DNA from: Virgibacillus proomii
GTDB lineage: Bacteria > Bacillota > Bacilli > Bacillales > Amphibacillaceae
Length of the DNA: 64,000 bases
NCBI RefSeq assembly: GCF_018916875.1
Contig: NZ_JAHLNO010000019.1
Location: 682,001 to 746,000, forward strand
Direction of reading: 5' to 3'
Shown: positions 39,219 through 48,053 of the stretch, one piece after another
Layout of the letters: each line of letters starts with the position of its first letter
Numbering within the stretch: the stretch's first letter is position 1
Program-made: the position numbers and the translations under genes
Notes under the pieces: generated by a model
What the model was told of the DNA's origin: nothing
Databases searched by the model: none
What the model saw: only the letters and a program-made list of their open reading frames with translations

Positions 39219-39246
39219 ACATACTCGATTTAAAGGGGGTTACTTC

Positions 39247-39975
39247 ATGTTTAAACAACTATCAACAGATACTTTAAATTGGATATTTATCGTTGGAGTA
39301 ATCCTCTTTATTATTGAGCTTACATTTTTTCAAGGTGGCATGATCATTCCTGCATTATTTTTTACATTGCTTATTTATATAGGGCGACAGCGATTTTCGA
39401 GGCTTTGGGGTAAGCTAGCATTTTGGGGGGGGATCGTTGGCGTCGTTTTTTCTGTTTTGAATATGCTGGCAGTTCGTTTTTTGGTGATTGCGGCAATTGT
39501 TATATTTATTATTAATTACTCCAAATCAAAAAAAGAAGCAAAATGGATAAAGCCGGAATTATCGGGATTTCGAGAAGAAAAAGAGGAACTAGTCAGCAAA
39601 CGACCATTGTTTTACCATCGATTGTTTGCTGATCAGCGTACAGATGAAATAGCTTATGAGTGGCGTGATATTAATATACACGGAGCATTTGGCGATCGGG
39701 TGATTGACCTTAGCAATACAGTTTTACCAAATGATACAGCTGTTATATCGATTCGGCATCTCGTTGGTAATATCGAGATTTATGTTCCTTATGAAGTAGA
39801 AATTAGTATTCAGCATAGCTCAATTATTGGTCGGGCTTTAATCCTCGGAGAATATCATGATAAGCTAATTAATCAAACACTACTTTATCAAACAGAAGGC
39901 TATGATCAAACATATCCACGTGTAAAAATCATCACCTCACTAGCATCTGGAGATATTGAGGTGAAGCGAATATGA
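39247..39975 (+). CDS. liaF: LiaF-type membrane regulator
   Basis: 242 residues: four hydrophobic segments in the first ~95 residues (WIFIVGVILFIIELTFF; MIIPALFFTLLIYIG), then a soluble beta-rich domain with INIHGAFGDRVIDLSNTVLP and ISIRHLVGNIEIYVPYEVEI, the DUF2154 signature. LiaF holds LiaS inactive without envelope stress. ATG 39247 (behind AAAGGGGG) is preferred; frame upstream lies in repeat B6. Its stop overlaps liaS (ATGA). Confidence 0.92.
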   Translation: MFKQLSTDTLNWIFIVGVILFIIELTFFQGGMIIPALFFTLLIYIGRQRFSRLWGKLAFWGGIVGVVFSVLNMLAVRFLVIAAIVIFIINYSKSKKEAKWIKPELSGFREEKEELVSKRPLFYHRLFADQRTDEIAYEWRDINIHGAFGDRVIDLSNTVLPNDTAVISIRHLVGNIEIYVPYEVEISIQHSSIIGRALILGEYHDKLINQTLLYQTEGYDQTYPRVKIITSLASGDIEVKRI

Positions 39976-41012
39976 ATGGGTTTTTACGCTATGTTTTTAC
40001 TGCGATTATGTATAGTGTTGTCTTAACTGTTATTATTGCTGGTTTTACGTTTGTAGCCTTTATCGATGACTGGACAATAATCATTGAAAAGAAGATGGAG
40101 GATTTTCCGTTTTTATTGATCCTGTTTGCTATTCCAATCGTTGCTGGCGGAGTAGCAGGGATCGTAATTGGTTTTTACTGGAAGCAACGAGTACATTATG
40201 TGGAAAAGCAAATGGAAGAAATAATTAAAGGCCAAAAGCTAAGTTTTGAACTAGAAACGCCGAAGGACTTAGAGTCAATTCAGCGGTATTTGGAACAAAT
40301 CCAAAATAAAATCCGTATTCAGACTGAACATGCCCAACGTCTGGCAACAGAGAGGGCTGAAGAAAGAGAGAAAAGTCTTCAAGAAATTGTCGTTCAAGAG
40401 AGAAACAGATTAGCTAGGGAGTTGCATGATTCAGTAAGTCAACAGTTATTTGCAGCTTCCATGATGATGTCGACGATTACGGAAACAAATCCGCCAAAAA
40501 ATGAAACAATGAAAAAACAACTGCTTATGGTGGAAAAAATGATCCAGCAATCTCAATTGGAAATGCGTGCATTGCTTTTACATTTACGACCTGTAGCACT
40601 AAAAGGCAAGTCTTTGCAAGAGGGAACAAAAGAGTTATTGCTTGAATTAACACAAAAAGTACCAATGAAAATTGATTGGAATATTGAAGCCTTTTCTGTA
40701 GATAAAGGAGTAGAAGATCAGCTGTTTCGAATTTTGCAAGAAGCATTATCGAATACGCTTCGTCATGCGAAAGCTAACGCTTTGCATGTTATACTCGTAG
40801 AAAGGGATGGAAATATTATTCTCCGGGCGACTGATGATGGCATTGGGTTTGACATGGAGAAGTTGAAGACAGGATCTTACGGGCTGCAAAACATGCGGGA
40901 ACGTGCGTATGAAATTGGTGGAAGCTATAAAGTAGTAAGCCTCCCAAAGCAAGGTACACGCATTGAGGTAAAGGTACCAAACTTGGGAAGAGAGGAGAAC
41001 AAAAATGATTAA
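39972..41012 (+). CDS. liaS: LiaS-type sensor histidine kinase
   Basis: 346 residues. Two membrane segments (about 8-30 and 47-68) with a short extracytoplasmic loop, HAMP-like linker, HisKA_3 phospho-His in [20 protein letters not shown], and HATPase motifs [22 protein letters not shown] and [16 protein letters not shown]. An intramembrane-sensing NarL-type kinase responding to lipid-II-cycle antibiotics in relatives. Overlaps liaF (4 bp) and liaR (8 bp). Confidence 0.94.
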   Translation: MNGFLRYVFTAIMYSVVLTVIIAGFTFVAFIDDWTIIIEKKMEDFPFLLILFAIPIVAGGVAGIVIGFYWKQRVHYVEKQMEEIIKGQKLSFELETPKDLESIQRYLEQIQNKIRIQTEHAQRLATERAEEREKSLQEIVVQERNRLARELHDSVSQQLFAASMMMSTITETNPPKNETMKKQLLMVEKMIQQSQLEMRALLLHLRPVALKGKSLQEGTKELLLELTQKVPMKIDWNIEAFSVDKGVEDQLFRILQEALSNTLRHAKANALHVILVERDGNIILRATDDGIGFDMEKLKTGSYGLQNMRERAYEIGGSYKVVSLPKQGTRIEVKVPNLGREENKND

Positions 41013-41634
41013 TGTATTATTTGCTGATGATCATGAAATGGTGCGGATTGGAGTTACTTCATATTTATCTGCTCAACCCGATATTCATGTAATAGCTGAG
41101 GCTGATGATGGGGAAGAAGCTGTAAAGCTTGCTTTGGAGTTGAAGCCAGATATAATACTAATGGATCTCGTTATGAAAGAAATGGATGGTATTGAGGCAA
41201 CTAGATTAATTATGGAACAATGGCCGGAAGCAAAAATTATAATTGTGACAAGTTTTTTGGATGATGAAAAAGTTTATCCTGCTCTAGAAGCTGGAGCAAC
41301 CAGCTATATGTTAAAAACGTCCAAAGCGGAGGAAATAGCTAAAGCGATTCGTGCTACTTATGAAGGACAAACAGTTTTAGAGCCGGAAGTAACTGGTAAA
41401 CTGATGAATCGGATGCGTTCCCCTCAGGAACAATTACATGAACGGTTAACAGAGCGAGAAAAAGAAGTATTATTATTACTGGCACAAGGGAAAACAAATC
41501 AAGAAATTGCTGATCAATTATTTATTTCTTTAAAGACTGTGAAAGTTCATGTTAGTAATTTACTGGCAAAATTAGAGGTGCAGGATCGTACACAAGCAGT
41601 TATTTATGCTTTTAGACACCACTTAGTCGACTGA
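41005..41634 (+). CDS. liaR: LiaR-type response regulator
   Basis: 209 residues. Receiver domain with [12 protein letters not shown] (acidic pair), phospho-Asp in [15 protein letters not shown], Thr in [20 protein letters not shown] and Lys in MLKTS; C-terminal LuxR-type helix-turn-helix [20 protein letters not shown] and [19 protein letters not shown]. Activates the liaIH operon in relatives. Confidence 0.95.
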   Translation: MINVLFADDHEMVRIGVTSYLSAQPDIHVIAEADDGEEAVKLALELKPDIILMDLVMKEMDGIEATRLIMEQWPEAKIIIVTSFLDDEKVYPALEAGATSYMLKTSKAEEIAKAIRATYEGQTVLEPEVTGKLMNRMRSPQEQLHERLTEREKEVLLLLAQGKTNQEIADQLFISLKTVKVHVSNLLAKLEVQDRTQAVIYAFRHHLVD

Positions 41635-41656
41635 GAACGAAGGGGACGTAACAGCA

Positions 41657-41692
41657 AAAAAACGAGACATTAACCGCGCTCGTTTTTTATAA
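41657..41692. terminator. Bidirectional terminator between liaR and the FUSC gene
   Basis: AAACGAG and CTCGTTT pair around about 13 bases, with T6 on the plus strand and T7 on the minus strand. Confidence 0.78.
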
Positions 41693-41796
41693 TTTCATTT
41701 CTGGAACTTTGATTTTTATAAAACAACAAAAGATGTTAGGCTGTTCGTTCGCTTCCTTGTAGCAGTAGGAAACTAAAGATCACTTTAATAGTAAAA

Positions 41797-42804
41797 TTAC
41801 GAAGATTGTTTTAACAGACGTTCTGTCAATTGACAAATAGAGATTAATTCATAGGTAATGATCAGTTCAGGTGGAAAATTAGCTGTATCTGCATCAGGTT
41901 TCCGACTGGCAATACCATTTTCTCGCCAGTACATTTCTCTCAGTTTACTTACATATTCTTGATCCATCACCGTTTGATTATGTAATGAATCGATAAGCTC
42001 ATCCGTTACCTGCCGAATAACTTCTTTTTCTTTTTCCTCCCACATATTGTCATGAAGTGTAGTATTAATAATGTTATCAATGTGATAATGAATAAATCGT
42101 AAACAAATAAGCTGTTTTTCGACACTTTGAAAAAATTTCTTTTCATTATCTGTTAACGGATGATATTTTGCTTCATCTTTTTGAAAACGGATTAGTGTTT
42201 CTGTTTGTTGTATCTTTTTATACACTTTGTTTGTCGGTTGTAGGTGCAATGAATAAACTAGAGGATCATCCGCCGTTACAGAATAGAATACATTTTTAAT
42301 CATTTTCCCTAACCGTTTACGAATCGCCATCATGTTCTCAGATATATTTTCCGTATAATCAGGTGGCAGGACAAACATATTTACCATTGTAGAAACAACC
42401 AAACCAATTGTAGTAGTTCCTAAGCGAATGAAAAATGAAATAAAATAATTGCTATGAATAACTTCAATCATTGCGACTGCTGTAAGTGTTGCCACTAATA
42501 GACCAGCATGTAATTTAAGGCGAAAACAAGTCACTATCGTCAATGTAGCAGCAAGAGCGTAGGTGATTGGTGAATTGCCAAATAAGTAAATAAAAAATAC
42601 CGAGTATGCAGCACCGATTACTGAAGCAGGAAAACGAATGAAACCTTTCCGAATAGAATCAGAAACGGTCGGTTCAATCGTTACGATTGCAGTTATAACA
42701 GCAAAGACTGCCGGAGCCTTTAACATATCGCATATCCATGCTGTTAAAAATACAGCAACCCCAGTTTTAACAACTCTACTCCCTACAAAATACGAACGTT
42801 TCAA
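41797..42804 (-). CDS. Aromatic acid exporter family (FUSC/YqjA-type) membrane protein
   Basis: 335 residues. N-terminal half with four to six hydrophobic segments: VVKTGVAVFLTAWICDMLKA, FAVITAIVTIEPTVSDSIRK, IGAAYSVFFIYLFG and LLVATLTAVAMIE. The C-terminal ~160 residues are soluble and helical. This is the ArAE/DUF939 form of Bacillus YqjA. The start is TTG 42804 behind AGGAG. Exported substrate is unknown. Confidence 0.85.
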   Translation of the reverse strand: MKRSYFVGSRVVKTGVAVFLTAWICDMLKAPAVFAVITAIVTIEPTVSDSIRKGFIRFPASVIGAAYSVFFIYLFGNSPITYALAATLTIVTCFRLKLHAGLLVATLTAVAMIEVIHSNYFISFFIRLGTTTIGLVVSTMVNMFVLPPDYTENISENMMAIRKRLGKMIKNVFYSVTADDPLVYSLHLQPTNKVYKKIQQTETLIRFQKDEAKYHPLTDNEKKFFQSVEKQLICLRFIHYHIDNIINTTLHDNMWEEKEKEVIRQVTDELIDSLHNQTVMDQEYVSKLREMYWRENGIASRKPDADTANFPPELIITYELISICQLTERLLKQSS

Positions 42805-42984
42805 TCAAGTTCAGCTCCTAGATGTCATATCCTTTAATTATGTTATTCTTCATCTATTCTCCGCTAACTTTAAAAAATTTTCAACTAACTTGAAAAAAAG
42901 GGTTGCAATTTTAGTCATAATAACATAAACTGTATTATAACAAAAAAATAATTGGAAAACTGTTATATAAAAGGAGGGGTGGAA

Positions 42985-43092
42985 ATGGAAATGACAAAGG
43001 ATGTGATTATATGTCCTGACTGTGGTAAGGAGATGGATGGGAAAAGTATGATTCAAGAATGTGATTATTGTCTTTCAAAGAAGCAAGATTAA
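42985..43092 (+). CDS. Tiny zinc-ribbon protein (35 residues)
   Basis: Ribosome site AAAGGAGGGG precedes ATG 42985. The product MEMTKDVIICPDCGKEMDGK continues to CDYCLSKKQD. Two C-x2-C pairs (CPDC at 10-13, CDYC near 27-30) form a classic zinc ribbon. GTTATA-type motifs lie just upstream (42930-42970) and between it and aceA. Function unknown; possibly a small regulator or a modular adaptor. Confidence 0.6.
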   Translation: MEMTKDVIICPDCGKEMDGKSMIQECDYCLSKKQD

Positions 43093-43102
43093 TTTTTTGA
43101 CA

Positions 43103-43122
43103 TCATTGTTATATAACAATGA
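43103..43122. promoter_or_regulatory. Perfect 20-bp palindrome upstream of isocitrate lyase
   Basis: TCATTGTTATATAACAATGA is identical to its own reverse complement. A second shorter palindrome TGTTATAACA lies at 43129-43138, and similar GTTATA motifs at about 42933 and 42960. The aceA start is 67 bp downstream. Likely operators for an unidentified regulator of aceA. Confidence 0.6.
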
Positions 43123-43188
43123 CAAATGTGTTATAACAAGGGTGCTTTAGCAAAGGTGAAATTCACACAAACTAATAGGGGGATAAAC

Positions 43189-44466
43189 ATGACAAATCAA
43201 CGTGTAGCAGATTTAAAAGAAGCTTGGGAAAAAGATCAACGCTGGGTAGGGGTAGAACGACCGTATCGTGCAGAAGATGTCGTTCGATTAAGAGGATCGA
43301 TGAATATTACTTACACACTGGCGGAAAAAGGGGCAGAAAAATTATGGAATCTTTTAAACACGGAAGACTATATTCATGCACTTGGAGCATTAACAGGTAA
43401 TCAGGCTGTTCAACAAGTTAAGGCAGGCTTGAAGGCCATATACCTCAGTGGTTGGCAAGTTGCGGCTGATGCAAATTTGGCCGGACAAATGTATCCTGAC
43501 CAGAGCCTGTATCCGGTAAATAGTGTGCCAAATGTAGTCAAACGCATTAACCAAGCTCTACAAAGAGCGGATCAGATCCATCATTCGGAAGGAAATAATG
43601 AAATAGATTGGTTCGCACCAATTGTAGCAGATGCTGAAGCTGGCTTTGGCGGACAGCTGAATGTTTTTGAATTAATGAAAGCAATGATTGAAGCAGGAGC
43701 GTCTGGTGTACATTTTGAGGATCAATTGTCTTCGGAAAAGAAATGTGGGCATTTAGGTGGAAAAGTTCTACTTCCTACGCAAACAGCTGTGCGCAATTTA
43801 ATAGCTGCTCGTTTAGCGGCTGATGTCATGGGTACACCTACAGTTATTATTGCAAGAACGGATGCTAATGCTGCTGATTTAATAACTAGTGATATCGATG
43901 AAGAAGATGCACCATTTATTACAGGAGAGCGTACAACCGAAGGGTTCTTTAAGACAAAAGCTGGAATCGATCAGGCAATTGCCCGAGGTCTAGCGTACGC
44001 ACCATATGCAGACTTAATTTGGTGTGAGACTGCAGAGCCTAACTATGAAGAAGCAAAGAAGTTTGCTGAGGCAATTCATGCAAAATATCCAAACAAATTA
44101 TTAGCTTACAACTGTTCACCATCATTTAATTGGAAGAGAAAACTAACTGATGACGAAATTGCAAGTTTCCAAGAAAGAATAGCTAAACTGGGCTATAAAT
44201 TCCAATTCGTTACATTAGCAGGCTTCCATGCGTTGAATTACAGCATGTTTGAGCTGGCAAGAAATTACAAAGATGAGGGTATGAAGGCTTATTCTGAATT
44301 ACAACAAGCAGAATTTGCTATGGAAGAATACGGGTATACTGCTACGAGACATCAAAGAGAAGTTGGAACGGGATATTTTGATGAGGTAGCACAAGTAATT
44401 TCTGGAGGAGCACTTTCAACAGCTGCCTTAAAAGGATCGACAGAAGAAGAACAATTTACGTCATAA
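43189..44466 (+). CDS. aceA: Isocitrate lyase
   Basis: 425 residues. Active-site loop [15 protein letters not shown] with catalytic Cys, metal/substrate motifs [19 protein letters not shown] and [23 protein letters not shown] and [20 protein letters not shown]. Splits isocitrate to succinate and glyoxylate for growth on acetate or fatty acids, which fits the acetate-type symporter and fad operon in this window. ATG 43189 behind GGGGGAT. Malate synthase is not adjacent. Confidence 0.96.
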   Translation: MTNQRVADLKEAWEKDQRWVGVERPYRAEDVVRLRGSMNITYTLAEKGAEKLWNLLNTEDYIHALGALTGNQAVQQVKAGLKAIYLSGWQVAADANLAGQMYPDQSLYPVNSVPNVVKRINQALQRADQIHHSEGNNEIDWFAPIVADAEAGFGGQLNVFELMKAMIEAGASGVHFEDQLSSEKKCGHLGGKVLLPTQTAVRNLIAARLAADVMGTPTVIIARTDANAADLITSDIDEEDAPFITGERTTEGFFKTKAGIDQAIARGLAYAPYADLIWCETAEPNYEEAKKFAEAIHAKYPNKLLAYNCSPSFNWKRKLTDDEIASFQERIAKLGYKFQFVTLAGFHALNYSMFELARNYKDEGMKAYSELQQAEFAMEEYGYTATRHQREVGTGYFDEVAQVISGGALSTAALKGSTEEEQFTS

Positions 44467-44576
44467 TAAATGATTAATGAAGTAGGGAATCTACTTTAAC
44501 TTGTATTGATAGAATTTTATAAGTATTAAAAAACTGAAATCCTTGTAGAATTTTCGATATATTTTTATAAATTCAG

Positions 44577-44621
44577 GAAAAAAGAAGTGTTCATTTATTA
44601 GCGAATGAACGCTTCTTTTTA
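44577..44621 (+). terminator. Intrinsic terminator after aceA
   Basis: AAGAAGTGTTCATT pairs with AATGAACGCTTCTT, followed by TTT. From 44622 to 44815 nothing else is recognised. Confidence 0.88.
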
Positions 44622-44815
44622 AGGTTTAAAGAGGATTATGTCTTTTTTGAAATATAATTGTAACATTACTATAATACGCCTGCAATTTTTTATTGATATA
44701 ATACGAATTGCCTAAGAAGATACATAATAATTATAATATAAAACTAGCCACGATAGAATGAAACGAAAATACATATAAAACATGGCGTGGTAGAATATTG
44801 AAAAAGTGGGGGAGT

Positions 44816-46147
44816 ATGTTGAAAAAGTCAATCGTAACTGTAGCAACGATAACAGTTGTTGGTTTTAGCAGTGCTTTTTTCCATTCACAAGTACAAGCAG
44901 AACCAGTAAGCAACGTAAAGAGTCATACTGAAATTCAAAATGATCGTGAAGCAATTAAAGCTAATCTATCAGACGCAGAAGCAAAAATTGCAGATGTTTT
45001 AATAGACCTAGAAGACTTAAATAAAGAAATTAATCAAGTAAATAAAGCGATGAAAGAAAATAATAAGCAAATGAAAAAAGCAAAAAGTGACATTGCTAAA
45101 AAACAGCAAGAAAAGGAAAAGCTCGAAGCAGAAATTAAGAAGCTGGAAGAAGCAATTGAAAAGCGTTACAACAAGCTTAAAGAACGCGCCGTATCTTACC
45201 AAGAAAGCGGTGGAGATATCAGCTTCCTTGAAGTAGTCTTAGGTTCCAAAAACTTTGGAGAATTCATTAATCGTGTATCTGCCGTAAACAAAATAACAGA
45301 TGCAGATGTTAGTTTAATGGAACAACAAGAAAAAGATAAAAAAGAAGTAGAGAAAAAGGAAGAAAAGGTACAAGCTGGTTTAAAAGAATTACAAGCATTG
45401 GAAACAGAATTAAAAGGTATGCAAGACACAATTGCTCAACAAAAACAAGAAAATGATAAGAAAAAAGAAAAGTTACAAACTAAAAAAGACGAACTTATGT
45501 CTCTAAAAGAAGAACTAAAGGTTAAAGACAGCAACTTGGCGGCACTAGAAGCCGAAGTAAGACAAAACATTGCAGCTAATATTGATGATACTGATGCTTC
45601 AGATAATGCAGCTACTACAGCTGCTGCTGAGCAATCAACACCAGCAGCTGAGCAATCAACACCAGCTGCTTCCGTAAATAACAATTCCAACGGTGGGGAT
45701 TTGCAGACAGTAGCCAGCAAACAAAGCAATAACCAAAGCAGCAAACAACGCTATTCTTCAAAGCCTAAATCATCTGGCGGTGGCGGTTTAAGCGCAGTGC
45801 TTAACGCTGGTTATCCATACCTAGGTGTACCGTATGTTTGGGGAGGAAAAACTCCAAGCGGCTTTGACTGTTCCGGATTTGTATCTTGGGCCTATGCTCA
45901 AGGCGGGTATTCGATTCCATCAAGTACAAGTGCGTTAGCAGGAGTAGGAACGAAAGTAGAATATAGCGAAATTCAACCGGGAGATCTTGTTTTCTTTGAT
46001 ACTTACAAGAAAAATGGACATGTAGCTATTTACATCGGCGGTGGCAAGTTTATCGGTTCACAAAGTACACCAGGTTTATCTGTAGAATCAATGTCTAATA
46101 CTTATTGGAATAATGCCTTTAAAGGACATGTTCGTCGTGTAAGATAA
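44816..46147 (+). CDS. CwlO/PcsB-like peptidoglycan hydrolase (coiled coil + NlpC/P60)
   Basis: 443 residues from ATG 44816. Signal peptide MLKKSIVTVATITVV...QVQA-EP, long coiled coil at about 30-250 (EEAIEKRYNKLKERAVSYQE and a PcsB-like SFLEVVLGSKNFGEFINRVS), Ala/Thr/Gln linker with a duplicated AAEQSTP, and C-terminal NlpC/P60 domain: VPYVWGGKTPSGFDCSGFVS (Cys) and KNGHVAIYIGGGKF (His). A D,L-endopeptidase of cell elongation by analogy with CwlO, normally activated by FtsEX. The start is uncertain: TTG 44798 is also possible, because the GGGGGAG is very close to ATG 44816. Confidence 0.88.
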   Translation: MLKKSIVTVATITVVGFSSAFFHSQVQAEPVSNVKSHTEIQNDREAIKANLSDAEAKIADVLIDLEDLNKEINQVNKAMKENNKQMKKAKSDIAKKQQEKEKLEAEIKKLEEAIEKRYNKLKERAVSYQESGGDISFLEVVLGSKNFGEFINRVSAVNKITDADVSLMEQQEKDKKEVEKKEEKVQAGLKELQALETELKGMQDTIAQQKQENDKKKEKLQTKKDELMSLKEELKVKDSNLAALEAEVRQNIAANIDDTDASDNAATTAAAEQSTPAAEQSTPAASVNNNSNGGDLQTVASKQSNNQSSKQRYSSKPKSSGGGGLSAVLNAGYPYLGVPYVWGGKTPSGFDCSGFVSWAYAQGGYSIPSSTSALAGVGTKVEYSEIQPGDLVFFDTYKKNGHVAIYIGGGKFIGSQSTPGLSVESMSNTYWNNAFKGHVRRVR

Positions 46148-46158
46148 AACTAACAGAA

Positions 46159-46222
46159 GAGAAGCCATTCTTTTATAAAATGTACCCTATAAAGGACATT
46201 TTAATAAAGGAATGGCTTTTTT
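46159..46222 (+). terminator. Intrinsic terminator after the CwlO-like gene
   Basis: AAGCCATTC and GAATGGCTT form the end of a long imperfect stem, followed by T7. Confidence 0.85.
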
Positions 46223-46225
46223 TAA

Positions 46226-46412
46226 TTGTCTAGGAAATTATATCGGTTTCAGCATTGTGGATATCTTTTTGAACGTAGCTCTATCTAGTTTAAGCGCTCA
46301 AGTTACAGTAACATCGAATAAGTTAACATTGACTCGAATCTAAAGGAAGGCCGACTAAAAGCGGACTTGCCGTAAAGCGTCGGCATACCCCTGTTTTAGA
46401 GGCATGTTTCCT
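46226..46412 (+). repeat. D-family repeat, copy D3
   Basis: TTGTCTAGGAAATTATA, GTTTAAGCGCTCAAGTT, CTCGAATCTAAAGG, GCCGACTAAAAGCGGACTTG then GTCGGC and CCCTGTTTTAGAGGCATG. It matches D1 through the same hairpin and leads directly into B7. Confidence 0.72.
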
Positions 46413-46515
46413 TTTATCTCGAATGTAGGAGAAGTATTTCTCACATTTTAAAAAGTTGTTTATGATGTTACGAACAGGATGAGAAAAACGGGCCCCTAAA
46501 TCCTCGATTTGTTTG
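46413..46515 (-). repeat. B-family repeat, truncated copy B7
   Basis: TTTATCTCGAATGTAGG, inner stem TTTCTCAC...GATGAGAAA, GGGCCCCTAAATCCTCGATTT, then the terminal hairpin is replaced by C-family sequence. Confidence 0.68.
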
Positions 46516-46516
46516 G

Positions 46517-46720
46517 ATCGAAAGCACAGGAAAAGACTGCGACAGCGATTTATCGCGATTTTTCAAGGACAGAGTATGCTTCGATAGCACTACACCGAGA
46601 TTTTTCAAGGATAAGGAAAGCTTCTTGAATAAACATTCCCACGCAGAAAAAGTGCTTTCCAGGATAGAGCACACTCGACAGCAATACACCACGCGAGAAA
46701 AAGTGTTTTTCTTTTTCAAG
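46517..46720. repeat. C-family repeats, inverted orientation (C2)
   Basis: Reverse-oriented units: ATTTTTCAAGGACAG, ATTTTTCAAGGATAAGGAAA, GCTTCTTGAATAAACATTCC, CGCAGAAAAAGTGCTTTCC, GAGAAAAAGTGTTTTTC. Same units as C1 and C4 on the other strand. 46721-47265 contains no recognised gene. Confidence 0.68.
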
Positions 46721-47265
46721 AACTTCGAGATTATGTTCTATTTCTTATCAGTAGGGGATAAAGGAACTGCTATAGATCACGTAGGGGCATGTCTAGTAAT
46801 AGCAGCTACTACAGTTTATTATTTTAAGCGCATTTATTCCCATTTAAAATTTTATATTCTAGTAGTGTTATTTAGGAAAAAACGATCAAATGCCGTATAA
46901 TCCAGATTTATAAGATATGAAAGAATTCGATAGTTACATATATAATAACCAACCATATAAGAAATGGAGTTTTTGAGGGATGAGTTTAATCTTAGTCAAT
47001 TCGAGCTTACAAAGTAAATGTCCGTGCAAACAAAGGATAATCATTGTTAAATTTACCTCTTATGCATACATACCACCAGCTGGGCTTGTCGCTAGTTACA
47101 TTTTCTAGTTATATGGATATAACTTTGCAAGAGCGATATATTAAGTAAACTATACGATGGAATCTCTAATCCATTAACTTAAATATTTTTATTAATGGAA
47201 AATATTCCGTCTTTTTCGTTATAATGGTAACAGTACATGTGCAATTTGATGAAAGGGGAGATAAA

Positions 47266-47850
47266 GTGAAGATTCAAGATTACCGAAAACCGAATTATCT
47301 AATTGATCCAATATATATACGAAGGTGGTCTCCAAGAGCGTTTTTATCAAGGGATATTACCAAAGATGACCTGAATAGTTTATTTGAAGCAGCTAGATGG
47401 GCACCGTCTGCAGCAAATATACAGCCATGGCGTTTTATTGTGGCTAAGCACGATGCTGATAAAAAGAAATTTTTATCATTTATTGATGAGTCTAACGTGA
47501 TTTGGTGCAAGCATGCACCTGTATTGGTAGCTATCGTTTCTAAAACAGATAGGAACCGTCCTGGCAGTAAGAACCCGACTCATGCCTTTGATACGGGAGC
47601 TGCTTGGGGATTTTTGGCATTAGAGGCAGCGCGAAAGGGAATTTTAACACATGCGATGGGGGGATTTGATCGGGCAAAAGCAAAACAAGTATTAGAGATT
47701 CCAGACAATTATGCTATTCATGCTATCGTTGCCATTGGATATCAAGGGGATAAGCAAACTCTTCCAGAAAATTTACAGCAGCGGGAAATACCATCTACTA
47801 GGAAAAATATCGAGGAATTTGTTTTTGAAGGTAGTTTTGAAAACCCGTAA
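47266..47850 (+). CDS. Nitroreductase-family protein
   Basis: 194 residues. FMN-binding motifs: RRWSPRAFLSRDIT with SPRAF, ARWAPSAANIQPWRFIV and the C-terminal AIVAIGYQGDKQTLPE; dimer region AWGFLALEAARKGILTHAMG. Reduces nitro or quinone-type compounds with NAD(P)H; natural substrate unknown. The start is GTG 47266 behind AAAGGGGAG; an upstream in-frame ATG at 47224 would contain that ribosome site. Confidence 0.88.
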   Translation: MKIQDYRKPNYLIDPIYIRRWSPRAFLSRDITKDDLNSLFEAARWAPSAANIQPWRFIVAKHDADKKKFLSFIDESNVIWCKHAPVLVAIVSKTDRNRPGSKNPTHAFDTGAAWGFLALEAARKGILTHAMGGFDRAKAKQVLEIPDNYAIHAIVAIGYQGDKQTLPENLQQREIPSTRKNIEEFVFEGSFENP

Positions 47851-47905
47851 ATATGGTTACTTATTTTTGGTATAATTCAACTAAAAGCAAGGATATATCA
47901 AATAA

Positions 47906-47938
47906 AAGATGACACGTCATCATGTATCATCTTTTTTT
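47906..47938 (+). terminator. Intrinsic terminator after the nitroreductase gene
   Basis: AAAAGATGA and TCATCTTTT pair around CACGTCATCATGTA, followed by a T-run. Confidence 0.82.
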
Positions 47939-48053
47939 ATGCACATGTACGTTGGGTTATTTGTAGTAATCCATGTTTAACATTTTAAGCAAAGGGTATA
48001 AATTAAAAAAACTTCTCCTCTCCTCCTTATTTACATTTAAGAAAGGATATGTT

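Noticed and set aside
46625-46900. 91-residue reading frame
   Set aside because: Its first third is C-family repeat read in reverse; the rest has no recognisable domain or ribosome site.
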